Source: an uncultured Bacteroidales bacterium
GTDB taxonomy: Bacteria > Bacteroidota > Bacteroidia > Bacteroidales > Paludibacteraceae
DNA length: 64,000 nt
Assembly: GCA_946616535.1 (NCBI GenBank)
Contig: CAMOJA010000008.1
Coordinates: 11,142-75,141 of the forward strand
Direction: 5' to 3'
The stretch's first letter is position 1, and each line of letters opens with the position of its first letter. Both the position numbers and the translations under genes were made by a program. Positions 1 to 7,011 of this stretch are shown one piece after another. The notes under the pieces were generated by a model. The model searched no databases. It saw only the letters and a list, made by a program, of their open reading frames with translations, and was not told where the DNA came from.

Positions 1-779
1 TTTACAAGGAATCCTGCATCTTTGAGCATCGCCTGAATAGTGATTACATCCGGGTGTACTTTACCCCAAGAGAGCGGCTCCATCGCTACGTCCAGCACAT
101 CGCCGCCGGCTTTCGCTACCTCGAGCATCGAAGCCACAGAGAATCCCGGTCCTGAATGGCCGTGGTATTGGATGATGATATGCGGATGTTTCTCCTTGAT
201 AGCCGCCACGATCTTTCCAAGCATCGCCGGACGACCGATACCTGCCATATCTTTGAGGCAGATCTCCTGTGCGCCACCTTCTATCAACTGCTCTGCGAGG
301 TTGATGTAATACTCTGCAGTATGCACTTTCGAATAGGTGATACACATTGTTGCCTGTGCGGTCATGCCGGCCTCTTTCGCCCATTTGATGGACGGAATAA
401 TATTTCTCGGGTCATTCAGACCGCAGAAAATACGTGTAATGTCAGTGCCCTGCGCGTGCTTCACTTTGTACATCAGCTGGCGCACATCCGCCGGTACCGG
501 ATTCATGCGGAGCGCATTCAGACCGCGGTCCAGCATGTGCGTCTTGATGCCTGCCTCGTTAAACGGCTTGCAGAACGTACGAACCGCCAAGTTCGGGTTC
601 TCGCCGTATAGCAGGTTCACTTGTTCACTCGCGCCGCCGTTGGTCTCCACACGGTCAAAACAGCCCATGTCGATGATCACCGGCGCTATCTTCGCCAACT
701 GATCTCTGCGCGGTACGTATTTACCACTACTCTGCCACATGTCACGATAGACAAGGGAGAATTGAATTTCTTTTTTCAT
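1..779 (-). CDS. oadA: Oxaloacetate decarboxylase / pyruvate carboxylase carboxytransferase subunit, 3' end outside window
   Basis: Reading back from the ATG at 779 gives about 259 residues without a stop, running off the left edge. The product begins MKKEIQFSLVYRDMWQSSGK and continues as the TIM-barrel carboxytransferase domain (HMGL-like family) of biotin-dependent decarboxylases. Recognisable blocks are VETNGGA near residue 45, GLNDPRN, CLKDMAGIG (metal and substrate site) and the YHGHSGPG metal-ligand histidines. In Bacteroidales this protein transfers carboxyl groups between oxaloacetate or pyruvate and biotin, usually coupled to a sodium-pumping membrane partner. The biotinyl domain, if present, lies outside the window, so pyruvate carboxylase subunit B is an equally fair name. 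Confidence 0.9.
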   Translation of the reverse strand, partial: MKKEIQFSLVYRDMWQSSGKYVPRRDQLAKIAPVIIDMGCFDRVETNGGASEQVNLLYGENPNLAVRTFCKPFNEAGIKTHMLDRGLNALRMNPVPADVRQLMYKVKHAQGTDITRIFCGLNDPRNIIPSIKWAKEAGMTAQATMCITYSKVHTAEYYINLAEQLIEGGAQEICLKDMAGIGRPAMLGKIVAAIKEKHPHIIIQYHGHSGPGFSVASMLEVAKAGGDVLDVAMEPLSWGKVHPDVITIQAMLKDAGFLV

Positions 780-828
780 ATAGTTGTTTTTTCGTTATTT
801 CGTTATGACGTAATTACGTTATTTCGAA
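780..828. repeat. AT-rich tandem spacer repeat
   Basis: The short gap between the Wzi-like gene and oadA consists of repeated cgttattt / cgtaatta words, one of many operon-junction spacers in this window built from short tandem repeats. Confidence 0.6.
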
Positions 829-2694
829 TTAAAAGCCGAAGCTCAATCCGCAAGTCACCGTAAAATTCTTGCCTTGCAGATAAATGGGGGCATATTTGTT
901 GAGATAATAGTTCACCAGCGCATCGCCGCTCAGTTCCTGCGAGGTTCCGTCATCATTCCATCCGCGGTCTTCTCCCGGCACTCGCGCCGATTTCGGAGCG
1001 TACGCACGCGTATTATTATAGGTAAAATCCACATGCGCATAGCAGTTATTAAAGACTTCATAGATCGCCCGGAAGTTGATCTCGTCGTTTCGCCAGATCT
1101 TCTCCGCAAAAGGTTTTTGCGCAATGATAGTACCTATATTGCGGCGAATATAATCATACGAGTTATATTTCGTATCATTCGTATAATCCAAAACCAGCCT
1201 CAAACCACGTACCGGACGGTAAGCCAACTCAACAAAGATCGATTGCGCGTTATCACCCATGTAATGGCCCATATTGTAGCTGTTGGACGTAAAATCCGTT
1301 ACCTTAATGGAGTGTGTATAGCAAGCGATATAGGAGCGCATAAACTCTCCGCGAAGCGACAGTCCTTTTACCGGCCAGCCGCTCCAATTAAAGCCCACCA
1401 AGTAAGAAATAGGATTCTTCTGCGGGTCGGATTTCTTCAAGCGCGACAACTTAAACTCGTCCAGGAAGAACGATCCGTAGAGCCGCAGATGGTCTGTCGG
1501 ACGAATCGTTATACTTGCAAAAGCCTGCGAGTTCTGGTTCTCGGAGTTGATGCCTTTGGTCAGCAGGTGGTCCAGCGATTTGAAGAATGCAATCGGAATG
1601 AAATATGCTGCTTGAACATTGCGTTCGGCGTAAACAATCGAGTTTCCGATGGAGAACTGAATATACTTAATCGGCATGAATGTGAACATGTTCGCTGCCA
1701 TGAATTTGTTGGCAGGGCGATAGTTCTTCTTAATCACGCCTTCTTCAGACACCTCCGAGTAATAATACGTCGAGTCCATCACATTGGACGGCAGCCACGC
1801 GTGAAAGTAATCAAACTGGAACCACTTACAGGGCGTCAGCTGCAGCGTTACCATCGGAACGGCGGGATTATGCGCAGAGAGAATATTCGACGCATGTTGC
1901 GCATCGCCCCATTGGATACGTTCCCGTTGTACGCCAATACTACCCCACCATGCATAAAGCGATATTCCGCCTCGTGAGTCCGAGAAATCGCCTCCCTTGC
2001 CGTGCGACACTTCCTTGTATTGCACACCCGGAAGGTTATTCAAGAAGGTCGGTTGTGTCAGCCGCGGACCGTTATATTGCGACCATGAATCAGGGTAATA
2101 CGATGTTTTATAGTTCACCCACCGCCAACTGTTATCGCGGATGGAACCCCAGATAGAGAGGTGATGCGCGATGTCCATCTGGATCTCTGCCCCGTACCAA
2201 CGATGCGAGATCACACCTTTCTTATTGGCATACAGATCCATGCCCAAGATCGGACGGACACGCATCTTGAAGATTTTGTCTTTGGTCAGAATATGCAGAC
2301 TCGGATCCGCCAACGAGAGGTTGGAAACCGGCGTGATCCACTGCGTCACATGCCTATGTCCGTACGAGTAATAAACAGGGAGTGTGTCCAGCTCCAAGGC
2401 ATAATCCTGCATGTAAAACTGCAGGTCGTCTTTCTGTCGCTTACTGAGCAACGAGTCTTTACTCTGCGCCTCGGCTAACATCCGCGCTATCGCATCCCGC
2501 GTATAAGGCTTGATTGCCGCATTGGAGAAGATTACTCCATCGGTTGTCAGTTCTTCGATGAAGTCATAAATCTCCGAATACTCAATCGCCTGCGGGATGC
2601 GCTGAGCGTTAACAATTGACAATTGACAATTGACAATTGACAATATAGCAGTTACGACTACCCAGCGAAAATAGCTGTGAGCACTTTTATTCAT
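829..2694 (-). CDS. Wzi-like capsule-assembly outer-membrane beta-barrel protein
   Basis: The product of about 621 residues has an N-terminal signal peptide ending in NAQ, then alternating aromatic-rich strands typical of an outer-membrane barrel, ending in F (CGLSFGF), the usual final barrel residue. Sequence style and blocks such as RGGISLYAWWGSIGVQRE and FDYFHAWLPS match the Bacteroidota capsule assembly Wzi family, which helps anchor surface polysaccharide. The ATG at 2694 is chosen; the frame is open slightly further upstream only through a TTG. The hydrophobic part of the signal peptide ([12 protein letters not shown]) is encoded by a heptamer tandem repeat. The ompH-like gene lies just upstream on the same strand, separated by another repeat array. 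Confidence 0.75.
   Translation of the reverse strand: MNKSAHSYFRWVVVTAILSIVNCQLSIVNAQRIPQAIEYSEIYDFIEELTTDGVIFSNAAIKPYTRDAIARMLAEAQSKDSLLSKRQKDDLQFYMQDYALELDTLPVYYSYGHRHVTQWITPVSNLSLADPSLHILTKDKIFKMRVRPILGMDLYANKKGVISHRWYGAEIQMDIAHHLSIWGSIRDNSWRWVNYKTSYYPDSWSQYNGPRLTQPTFLNNLPGVQYKEVSHGKGGDFSDSRGGISLYAWWGSIGVQRERIQWGDAQHASNILSAHNPAVPMVTLQLTPCKWFQFDYFHAWLPSNVMDSTYYYSEVSEEGVIKKNYRPANKFMAANMFTFMPIKYIQFSIGNSIVYAERNVQAAYFIPIAFFKSLDHLLTKGINSENQNSQAFASITIRPTDHLRLYGSFFLDEFKLSRLKKSDPQKNPISYLVGFNWSGWPVKGLSLRGEFMRSYIACYTHSIKVTDFTSNSYNMGHYMGDNAQSIFVELAYRPVRGLRLVLDYTNDTKYNSYDYIRRNIGTIIAQKPFAEKIWRNDEINFRAIYEVFNNCYAHVDFTYNNTRAYAPKSARVPGEDRGWNDDGTSQELSGDALVNYYLNKYAPIYLQGKNFTVTCGLSFGF
2612..2643 (-). repeat. 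TTGTCAA heptamer array inside a signal-peptide coding region
   Basis: On the plus strand TTGACAA is repeated four times with a partial fifth unit. Read on the coding strand it is TTGTCAA, which has no stop in any frame and encodes the cycling peptide LSIVNCQ. It forms part of the hydrophobic core of the Wzi-like signal peptide. Confidence 0.9.
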
Positions 2695-2732
2695 AATTAT
2701 CAATTTTCAATTTTCAATTTTCCGTTTTTCAA
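2695..2732 (-). repeat. Heptamer array forming the wzi-like start context
   Basis: On the coding strand the spacer reads as degenerate TTGAAAA / TTGATAA units running into TTATGAA, whose ATG is the start codon of the Wzi-like gene. The final AATTGATAATTATG is the same as the leader of ettA at 12500-12512. Confidence 0.8.
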
Positions 2733-3359
2733 TTACTTCGCATATCGTGCGTTCAGGCCTTCTACTACTTCGTCGGTAATATCGTAGCCGGCAACCTTGT
2801 TCATCAGCACGGCGTCGTTGAGGATGAGGTGGTAATGACCATCGGCGTTCAGTACACGCAAGTATGCCTGTACGGAATCCTGCAGTTGCTGCGTCAGAGC
2901 GGCTTGCTGGTTCATAAAATCTGCGCTCAGCTGCTGACGGAGGTTCTCCAGATCCTGCTGTTTGGCTGCCAACTGCTGCTCTTTCTTCTGCAAACGGCTC
3001 TGCTCACTCTCTGCACGCTCACGGCTCAGGAATGCACCTGCTTCTACTTTTTTCTGGAAGTTCAGCACGTCCTGCTGGAAGGTCTCGTACTCTTTCTGGA
3101 AAGCTTTTGCTTTCGTATCGAGTTTTACCATCGACTCCTCATACTGGGATTGCAGTTTCTCCGAACTCTCCACAGCCAGCGTGTAGTGGGTCAGGATCGA
3201 ATCGGTGTTCACTACCGCGATCGGCAGCAAATCACCTTGCGCCTCCACTTCTGCATTAGCAGACTTCTTCGACCAAGGATTGTACGTAAAAAAGAGAATA
3301 AACAGCGCAGCAACTCCTGCTGCCAAAATCGATTCAACGATAATACTAATTTTGTTCAT
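2733..3359 (-). CDS. OmpH/Skp family periplasmic chaperone
   Basis: The 208-residue product starts with one hydrophobic segment (about residues 6-27, an uncleaved anchor or signal), followed by the family signature IAVVNTDSILTHY and a long Gln/Glu/Lys-rich coiled coil (about residues 65-160). It ends with a short beta segment containing ADGHYHLILN and an ITDEVVEGLN tail. Skp/OmpH proteins form trimers that hold unfolded outer-membrane proteins in the periplasm, which fits a location beside a barrel protein. The internal coiled-coil length and total size are normal for the family. Confidence 0.85.
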   Translation of the reverse strand: MNKISIIVESILAAGVAALFILFFTYNPWSKKSANAEVEAQGDLLPIAVVNTDSILTHYTLAVESSEKLQSQYEESMVKLDTKAKAFQKEYETFQQDVLNFQKKVEAGAFLSRERAESEQSRLQKKEQQLAAKQQDLENLRQQLSADFMNQQAALTQQLQDSVQAYLRVLNADGHYHLILNDAVLMNKVAGYDITDEVVEGLNARYAK

Positions 3360-3390
3360 TGTTATTTTGTTTTTTATTGTTTACTATTTG

Positions 3391-3470
3391 TAGGTAGAAC
3401 TAGGTAGTCCTAGGTAGAACTAGGTAGCCCTAGATAGCCATAGGTAGTACTAGGTAGCCATAGGTAGTAC
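3391..3470. repeat. 10-bp minisatellite, 8 copies (TAGGTAGNNN)
   Basis: Eight consecutive 10-bp units each begin TAGGTAG (one TAGATAG) and differ only in the last three bases (AAC, TCC, CCC, CCA, TAC). The array reaches the stop codon of the small membrane protein gene and fills the space before the OmpH gene. Confidence 0.95.
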
Positions 3471-3679
3471 TATAGCTTTGCTACATCTATTTTCCGGGCG
3501 GATTTCCGCTCAGCCTCTTTGTCAAGGGTCTTCGCGCAGTGGATCTTATCCTTCTTCAGTCGCGCGTTCTGGTGGATGTGTTGCGAGCGGAAAGTATGGT
3601 CTTTACGAAAGATCACACCCACGCACAGCAGCATCATCGCCACCATCAAAAACACTATCGCTAACAGTATAGATTTCAT
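3470..3679 (-). CDS. Small single-span membrane protein, unknown function
   Basis: The 69-residue product has one N-terminal transmembrane helix (about residues 4-24) followed by a basic, cytoplasmic-looking tail with KKDKIHCAKTLDKEAE. The arrangement resembles a small conserved Bacteroidales protein, but I cannot name a function. A strong TAnnTTTG promoter sits about 20 bases ahead of the ATG, supporting expression. It ends at the edge of the 10-bp minisatellite, so co-transcription with ompH-wzi would have to pass through that array. Confidence 0.65.
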   Translation of the reverse strand: MKSILLAIVFLMVAMMLLCVGVIFRKDHTFRSQHIHQNARLKKDKIHCAKTLDKEAERKSARKIDVAKL

Positions 3680-3692
3680 ACATTTTCAAAAA

Positions 3693-3730
3693 TTGCGTGC
3701 AAAGTTACTAAAAAAATATGACATATGCAA
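3693..3730 (-). promoter_or_regulatory. Bacteroidota promoter, extended motif
   Basis: On the minus strand: TTGCATATGTCATA, a run of T, then TAGTAACTTTGCACGC. The TAnnTTTG -7 element is exact. It drives the small membrane protein gene and probably ompH and the Wzi-like gene. One of about eleven near-identical copies in the window. Confidence 0.85.
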
Positions 3731-3900
3731 GCATATGCCATCATTTTCGTAATTTTTCTCATTTTTTTGCCATAAAAAGAGGTGTTTAAGGAAGGTAATC
3801 AGGAGATGAAATGAGTCTTATTTTTGAAAGATGACAAATAAAAAGTATATATACTATGTATATATAGTAAAAGTTGCACAAATGACAAAATCGGGCATTC

Positions 3901-3944
3901 ATCCTATGGTGATCTTATGGTCATCTTATGGTGATCCTATGGTG
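3901..3944. repeat. 11-bp minisatellite, 4 copies (ATCYTATGGTS)
   Basis: Four head-to-tail 11-bp units ATC(C/T)TATGGT(G/C) occur upstream of the PrsW promoter. Confidence 0.95.
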
Positions 3945-4059
3945 AGTTACTTATTTGGGGTAGTAAATGGAGTTGTTTGGGGTCGAAAAAGGAGGTATAG
4001 AGTGTGCGGCGGGTATGGAAGGGATTTTCATAAAAAAATTAAAGAAAACGCGCGCGGGC

Positions 4060-4095
4060 TTGCGTATGTCAAAAAAAAGTTGTAACTTTGCACGC
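4060..4095 (+). promoter_or_regulatory. Extended Bacteroidota promoter ahead of prsW-bactofilin
   Basis: TTGCGTATGTC, an A8 tract, then TTGTAACTTTGCACGC. The TAnnTTTG element is exact and transcription would start near the CACGC. The leader to the PrsW start is then about 210 bases and contains the 14-bp repeat. Confidence 0.88.
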
Positions 4096-4160
4096 AATTT
4101 TGCGGAAAGGAGAGTTACTGACCGTAAAACAACAATAAATAAGGAATAGAAAGACGGGAA

Positions 4161-4258
4161 GAAGAGAGGTTGAGGAGGAGAGGCTGAAGAAGAGAGGTTG
4201 AGGAAGAGAGGTTGAGGAGGAGAGGCTGAGGAAGAGAGGTTGAGGAAGAGAGGTTGAG
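4161..4258. repeat. 14-bp purine-rich minisatellite, 7 copies
   Basis: Seven direct 14-bp units GA(A/G)GAGAGG(T/C)TGA(G/A), in two alternating sub-types, lie in the transcribed leader between the promoter and the PrsW gene. Being all-purine apart from two pyrimidines per unit, it contains repeated GGAG-like words. Confidence 0.95.
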
Positions 4259-4306
4259 GAGAGGAGTTAAGAGAGAATAGAGAGATAAAATAATGGATAT
4301 TGCGTT

Positions 4307-5002
4307 ATGATGTGGAGTTTGGTGGCGGCGGCATTAGCGCCGGTAATACTGCTTTTTATTTATATTCTGATCAAAGATATGCGGCAGCCGGAGCCGTTGG
4401 TATGGCTGCTGAAGGCTTTGTGCTATGGCGTGATTTCGGCTTTGCTGGTCATTATTGTGATGAGTCCGTTCGGGGAGATGGAAGTGACGAGTTGGGTAAC
4501 GGGCTTTCTGAAGGCATTTGTGCAGGCAGGTATACCGGAGGAGAGTGCGAAACTGCTGATGCTGTGGTTGCTGCTACGCAAGAATCCCTATTATGACGAG
4601 CGTTTGGACGGAATCGTGTATGCGTCGTGTATCGGTTTGGGTTTTGCGGGATTTGAAAACATCGGGTATCTGATGCAGGGTTTGGAAGACGGCAGTTGGA
4701 TCTCTATCGGCGTGAGCAGAGCGCTCTTTGCGGTTCCGGGGCATTTCTTCTTCGGCGTAGTCATGGGATTTTTCTATGGTTTGGCTACTTTCGGGGATCC
4801 GGCAAAGAGAAAGATAAATCTGTTTTTAGCGTGGTTCATGCCGATGATGGCGCACGGGCTGTACGACGGCGTACTGATGAGTATGAGTGCGATGCCGGAA
4901 TATATCGCAGGAATCATGTTGATCGTGTTCATCGTGGGCTTTAACAGGCTAAGAAAGTACAGCGTGAAGCTGATTAGCAAACACCAAAATGGAATAGTAT
5001 AA
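4307..5002 (+). CDS. prsW: PrsW-type glutamic intramembrane protease
   Basis: The 231-residue polytopic membrane protein carries the three PrsW family motifs: E78-E79-x-x-K82 (in GIPEESAK), F116-E117-N-I-G-Y, and two later histidine motifs at H146 (PGHFFFG) and H183-x-x-x-D187 (AHGLYDG). PrsW in Bacillus cleaves an anti-sigma factor within the membrane; related enzymes in Bacteroidota have unknown substrates. Two adjacent ATG codons (4307 and 4310) are both possible. It is followed by a bactofilin gene on the same strand, suggesting a role in envelope homeostasis. Confidence 0.88.
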   Translation: MMWSLVAAALAPVILLFIYILIKDMRQPEPLVWLLKALCYGVISALLVIIVMSPFGEMEVTSWVTGFLKAFVQAGIPEESAKLLMLWLLLRKNPYYDERLDGIVYASCIGLGFAGFENIGYLMQGLEDGSWISIGVSRALFAVPGHFFFGVVMGFFYGLATFGDPAKRKINLFLAWFMPMMAHGLYDGVLMSMSAMPEYIAGIMLIVFIVGFNRLRKYSVKLISKHQNGIV

Positions 5003-5103
5003 AAAAATAGCCACAAAAAAAACGGCTAAAAAAAAGAAATATAGTAGGCCACACGGAAGACGGCTAATAAAAACGATAATTAATAATATAAAATACAGGA
5101 ATT

Positions 5104-5472
5104 ATGGCAAATGACAAGCAACAAGGCGGTTTGATGTTTAATGCGCTGACCGCAGGAAGTAAGATCGTCGGTAATATTAGTGCCGATAGCGATTTTCGTA
5201 TTGATGGTACGATTGAGGGGGATTTGAGATGTACAGGCAAAGTAGTTATTGGCGAAGCGGGCAAGATCAAAGGCACCGTGAACTGCCAGAACGCAGAGAT
5301 ATTAGGTCTGATGGACGGTAAGATCACTTGCAATCAGCAGTTGTCGTTGCGTGCAAGCGGAAAAATCCAGGGTGAAGTACAGACAAAGATCCTGGTAGTA
5401 GAGCCGGGTGCGCAGTTTAACGGCAGTTGCTCGATGGGCGCTAATGTTGCAGCGGCTACGGAGAAGAAATAA
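5104..5472 (+). CDS. Bactofilin family cytoskeletal protein
   Basis: The 122-residue product is a single bactofilin domain: short hydrophilic head, then repeated beta-helix rungs of hydrophobic-glycine pattern (SKIVGNISADSDFRIDGTIEGD, then KVVIGEAGKIKG and QGEVQTKILVVEPGA), and a short charged tail ending in EKK. Bactofilins polymerise without nucleotide into filaments on the inner face of the membrane and act in cell shape and envelope organisation. The length is typical. The gap of about 100 bases after PrsW and the same orientation suggest one transcript. Confidence 0.92.
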   Translation: MANDKQQGGLMFNALTAGSKIVGNISADSDFRIDGTIEGDLRCTGKVVIGEAGKIKGTVNCQNAEILGLMDGKITCNQQLSLRASGKIQGEVQTKILVVEPGAQFNGSCSMGANVAAATEKK

Positions 5473-5599
5473 ACCCACCCATGAGGTTCTATGACCGTCC
5501 ACTGGACGCTCAATCGGGCAAAGCCCTTCACCCCATAAAGGGGAGGAAGCCGGATACCATCCGACACAATGAACAAAATTAAAAATAACAACCCCAAAT

Positions 5600-5641
5600 A
5601 CCGAAAATAGGTATAGTTTAACCGAAAATAGGTATAGTTTA
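5600..5641. repeat. 21-bp direct repeat, 2 copies
   Basis: The word CCGAAAATAGGTATAGTTTA occurs twice, 21 bp apart, directly before the DUF1015 gene. No TAnnTTTG promoter is visible between bactofilin and this gene. Confidence 0.85.
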
Positions 5642-5659
5642 CAAAAATACAGAAATTGT

Positions 5660-6973
5660 ATGAAGATTAAACCATTTCGAGGAATACGTCCGCCGAAAGA
5701 GTTGGTGGAGCAAGTGAGCAGCAGGCCGTACGACGTGCTGAATAGTGAAGAAGCACGTGCAGAAGCTGCAGGCAACGAGAAGAGTTTGTACCATATTATC
5801 AAGCCGGAGATCAATTTTGCGCCGGGAACGGATGAGCACGACGAGCGAGTGTATGGAGCGGCAGTTGAGCAGTTCAAGCTGTTCAAAGAGAAAGGATGGC
5901 TTGTGCAGGACCAGGAGGAGAAATACTACGTCTATGCGCAAACGATTTTGGCTAAAGGCGAGGGTCCGGAGAACGCTACCGGAGCGGCTTTGGCAGGTGA
6001 GAAAGCGAAGACGCAGTATGGTCTGGTTGTCGGCGCGTGGGTAGATGATTATCTGGAGGGACGCATTAAGAAGCACGAGTTGACACGTAAGGACAAAGAG
6101 GAGGATCGTATGAAGCATGTGCGGGTGTTAAATGCGAATATGGAGCCTGTTTTCTTTGCTTACCCCCATCGTGAGGACTTGGACGCGATTGTAGCAGAAG
6201 TGACGAAGGGTACGCCGGAGTATGATTTTGTAGCGGCTCCGGAAGGTTTCCGCCACACGTTCTGGGTGATTAACGACAAGCAGACGATTGCCCGGATTAC
6301 GGAGATTTTTGCTGAGATTCCGGCGATGTATATTGCGGATGGTCACCACCGTAGTGCGGCGGCAGCAGGTGTCGGGGCGGAGAAACAGAAAGCAACAGGA
6401 GACAAGAACGCAGAGTTCAACTATTTCCTGGCGGTTTGCTTCCCGGATGACCAGCTGAATATTATTGATTACAACCGCGTGGTGAAGGACCTGAACGGGC
6501 TTAGCGAGGCGGAGTTCCTGAAAGCGTTAGAGGCAGACTTCGAGGTATCGGAATATCGAGATATCGAGATTTCGAACGATTTCAGCGCAGTAAAGCCTAA
6601 AGGCTTGCATAATTTCTCGCTGTATTTGGGCGGAAAGTGGTACTCGTTGACCGCCAAAGAAGGAAGGTATAATGACTCAGACCCGATCGGCGTGCTGGAT
6701 GTGACGATCTCAAGTAATCTGATTTTGGACAAGATCCTCGGCATCAAAGACCTGCGCTCGGACAAACGCATTGATTTCGTGGGCGGAATCAGGGGCTTGG
6801 GCGAACTGAAGCGGCGTGTAGATAGCGGCGAGATGAAGATGGCATTGGCACTCTACCCCGTTACCATGCAGCAAATCATCGACATCGCTGACAGCGGAAA
6901 TATCATGCCGCCGAAGACGACGTGGTTTGAACCCAAACTGCGCAGCGGACTTGTAGTACACAGTTTGGAATAA
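5660..6973 (+). CDS. DUF1015 family protein (possible ParB-fold kinase)
   Basis: The 437-residue product starts MKIKPFRGIRPP and follows the full-length DUF1015 pattern, including RPYDV near the start and the conserved IADGHHRSAAA (D227-G-H-H-R231) in the middle. In other Bacteroidota this family often sits next to serine biosynthesis genes. The DGHHR block resembles the G-H-R-R type motif of ParB/sulfiredoxin-fold proteins, which include free-serine kinases, so a small-molecule kinase role is an inference. There is no signal peptide, so it acts in the cytosol. The neighbour downstream, a PorE-like lipoprotein, gives no functional hint. Confidence 0.85.
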   Translation: MKIKPFRGIRPPKELVEQVSSRPYDVLNSEEARAEAAGNEKSLYHIIKPEINFAPGTDEHDERVYGAAVEQFKLFKEKGWLVQDQEEKYYVYAQTILAKGEGPENATGAALAGEKAKTQYGLVVGAWVDDYLEGRIKKHELTRKDKEEDRMKHVRVLNANMEPVFFAYPHREDLDAIVAEVTKGTPEYDFVAAPEGFRHTFWVINDKQTIARITEIFAEIPAMYIADGHHRSAAAAGVGAEKQKATGDKNAEFNYFLAVCFPDDQLNIIDYNRVVKDLNGLSEAEFLKALEADFEVSEYRDIEISNDFSAVKPKGLHNFSLYLGGKWYSLTAKEGRYNDSDPIGVLDVTISSNLILDKILGIKDLRSDKRIDFVGGIRGLGELKRRVDSGEMKMALALYPVTMQQIIDIADSGNIMPPKTTWFEPKLRSGLVVHSLE

Positions 6974-7011
6974 AGACCGCGTCGCTAAAGGAATAAGGAA
7001 TAAAGACATAA

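Larger units (their letters stand above)
3731..4306. other. Non-coding region with two minisatellites and a promoter
   Basis: No convincing gene is present. The region holds an AT-rich imperfect hairpin at about 3843-3869, an 11-bp tandem repeat (3901-3944), a promoter (4060-4095) and a 14-bp purine-rich tandem repeat (4161-4258) forming the leader of the PrsW gene. The two short plus-strand frames here lack a start context and coding-like composition. Confidence 0.7.

Noticed and set aside
874..1977. 367-residue plus-strand open frame
   Set aside because: It lies opposite the Wzi-like gene, has low-complexity Arg/Ile/Val composition typical of antisense frames, and no homologous pattern.
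3831..4149. Two short plus-strand frames before the PrsW promoter
   Set aside because: They run through minisatellite and promoter sequence and have no start context or recognisable protein.
5479..5580. 33-residue plus-strand frame after bactofilin
   Set aside because: No start signal, no conserved pattern; the sequence resembles spacer repeats.
5302..6118. Minus-strand frames across bactofilin and DUF1015
   Set aside because: Shadows of well-supported plus-strand genes.
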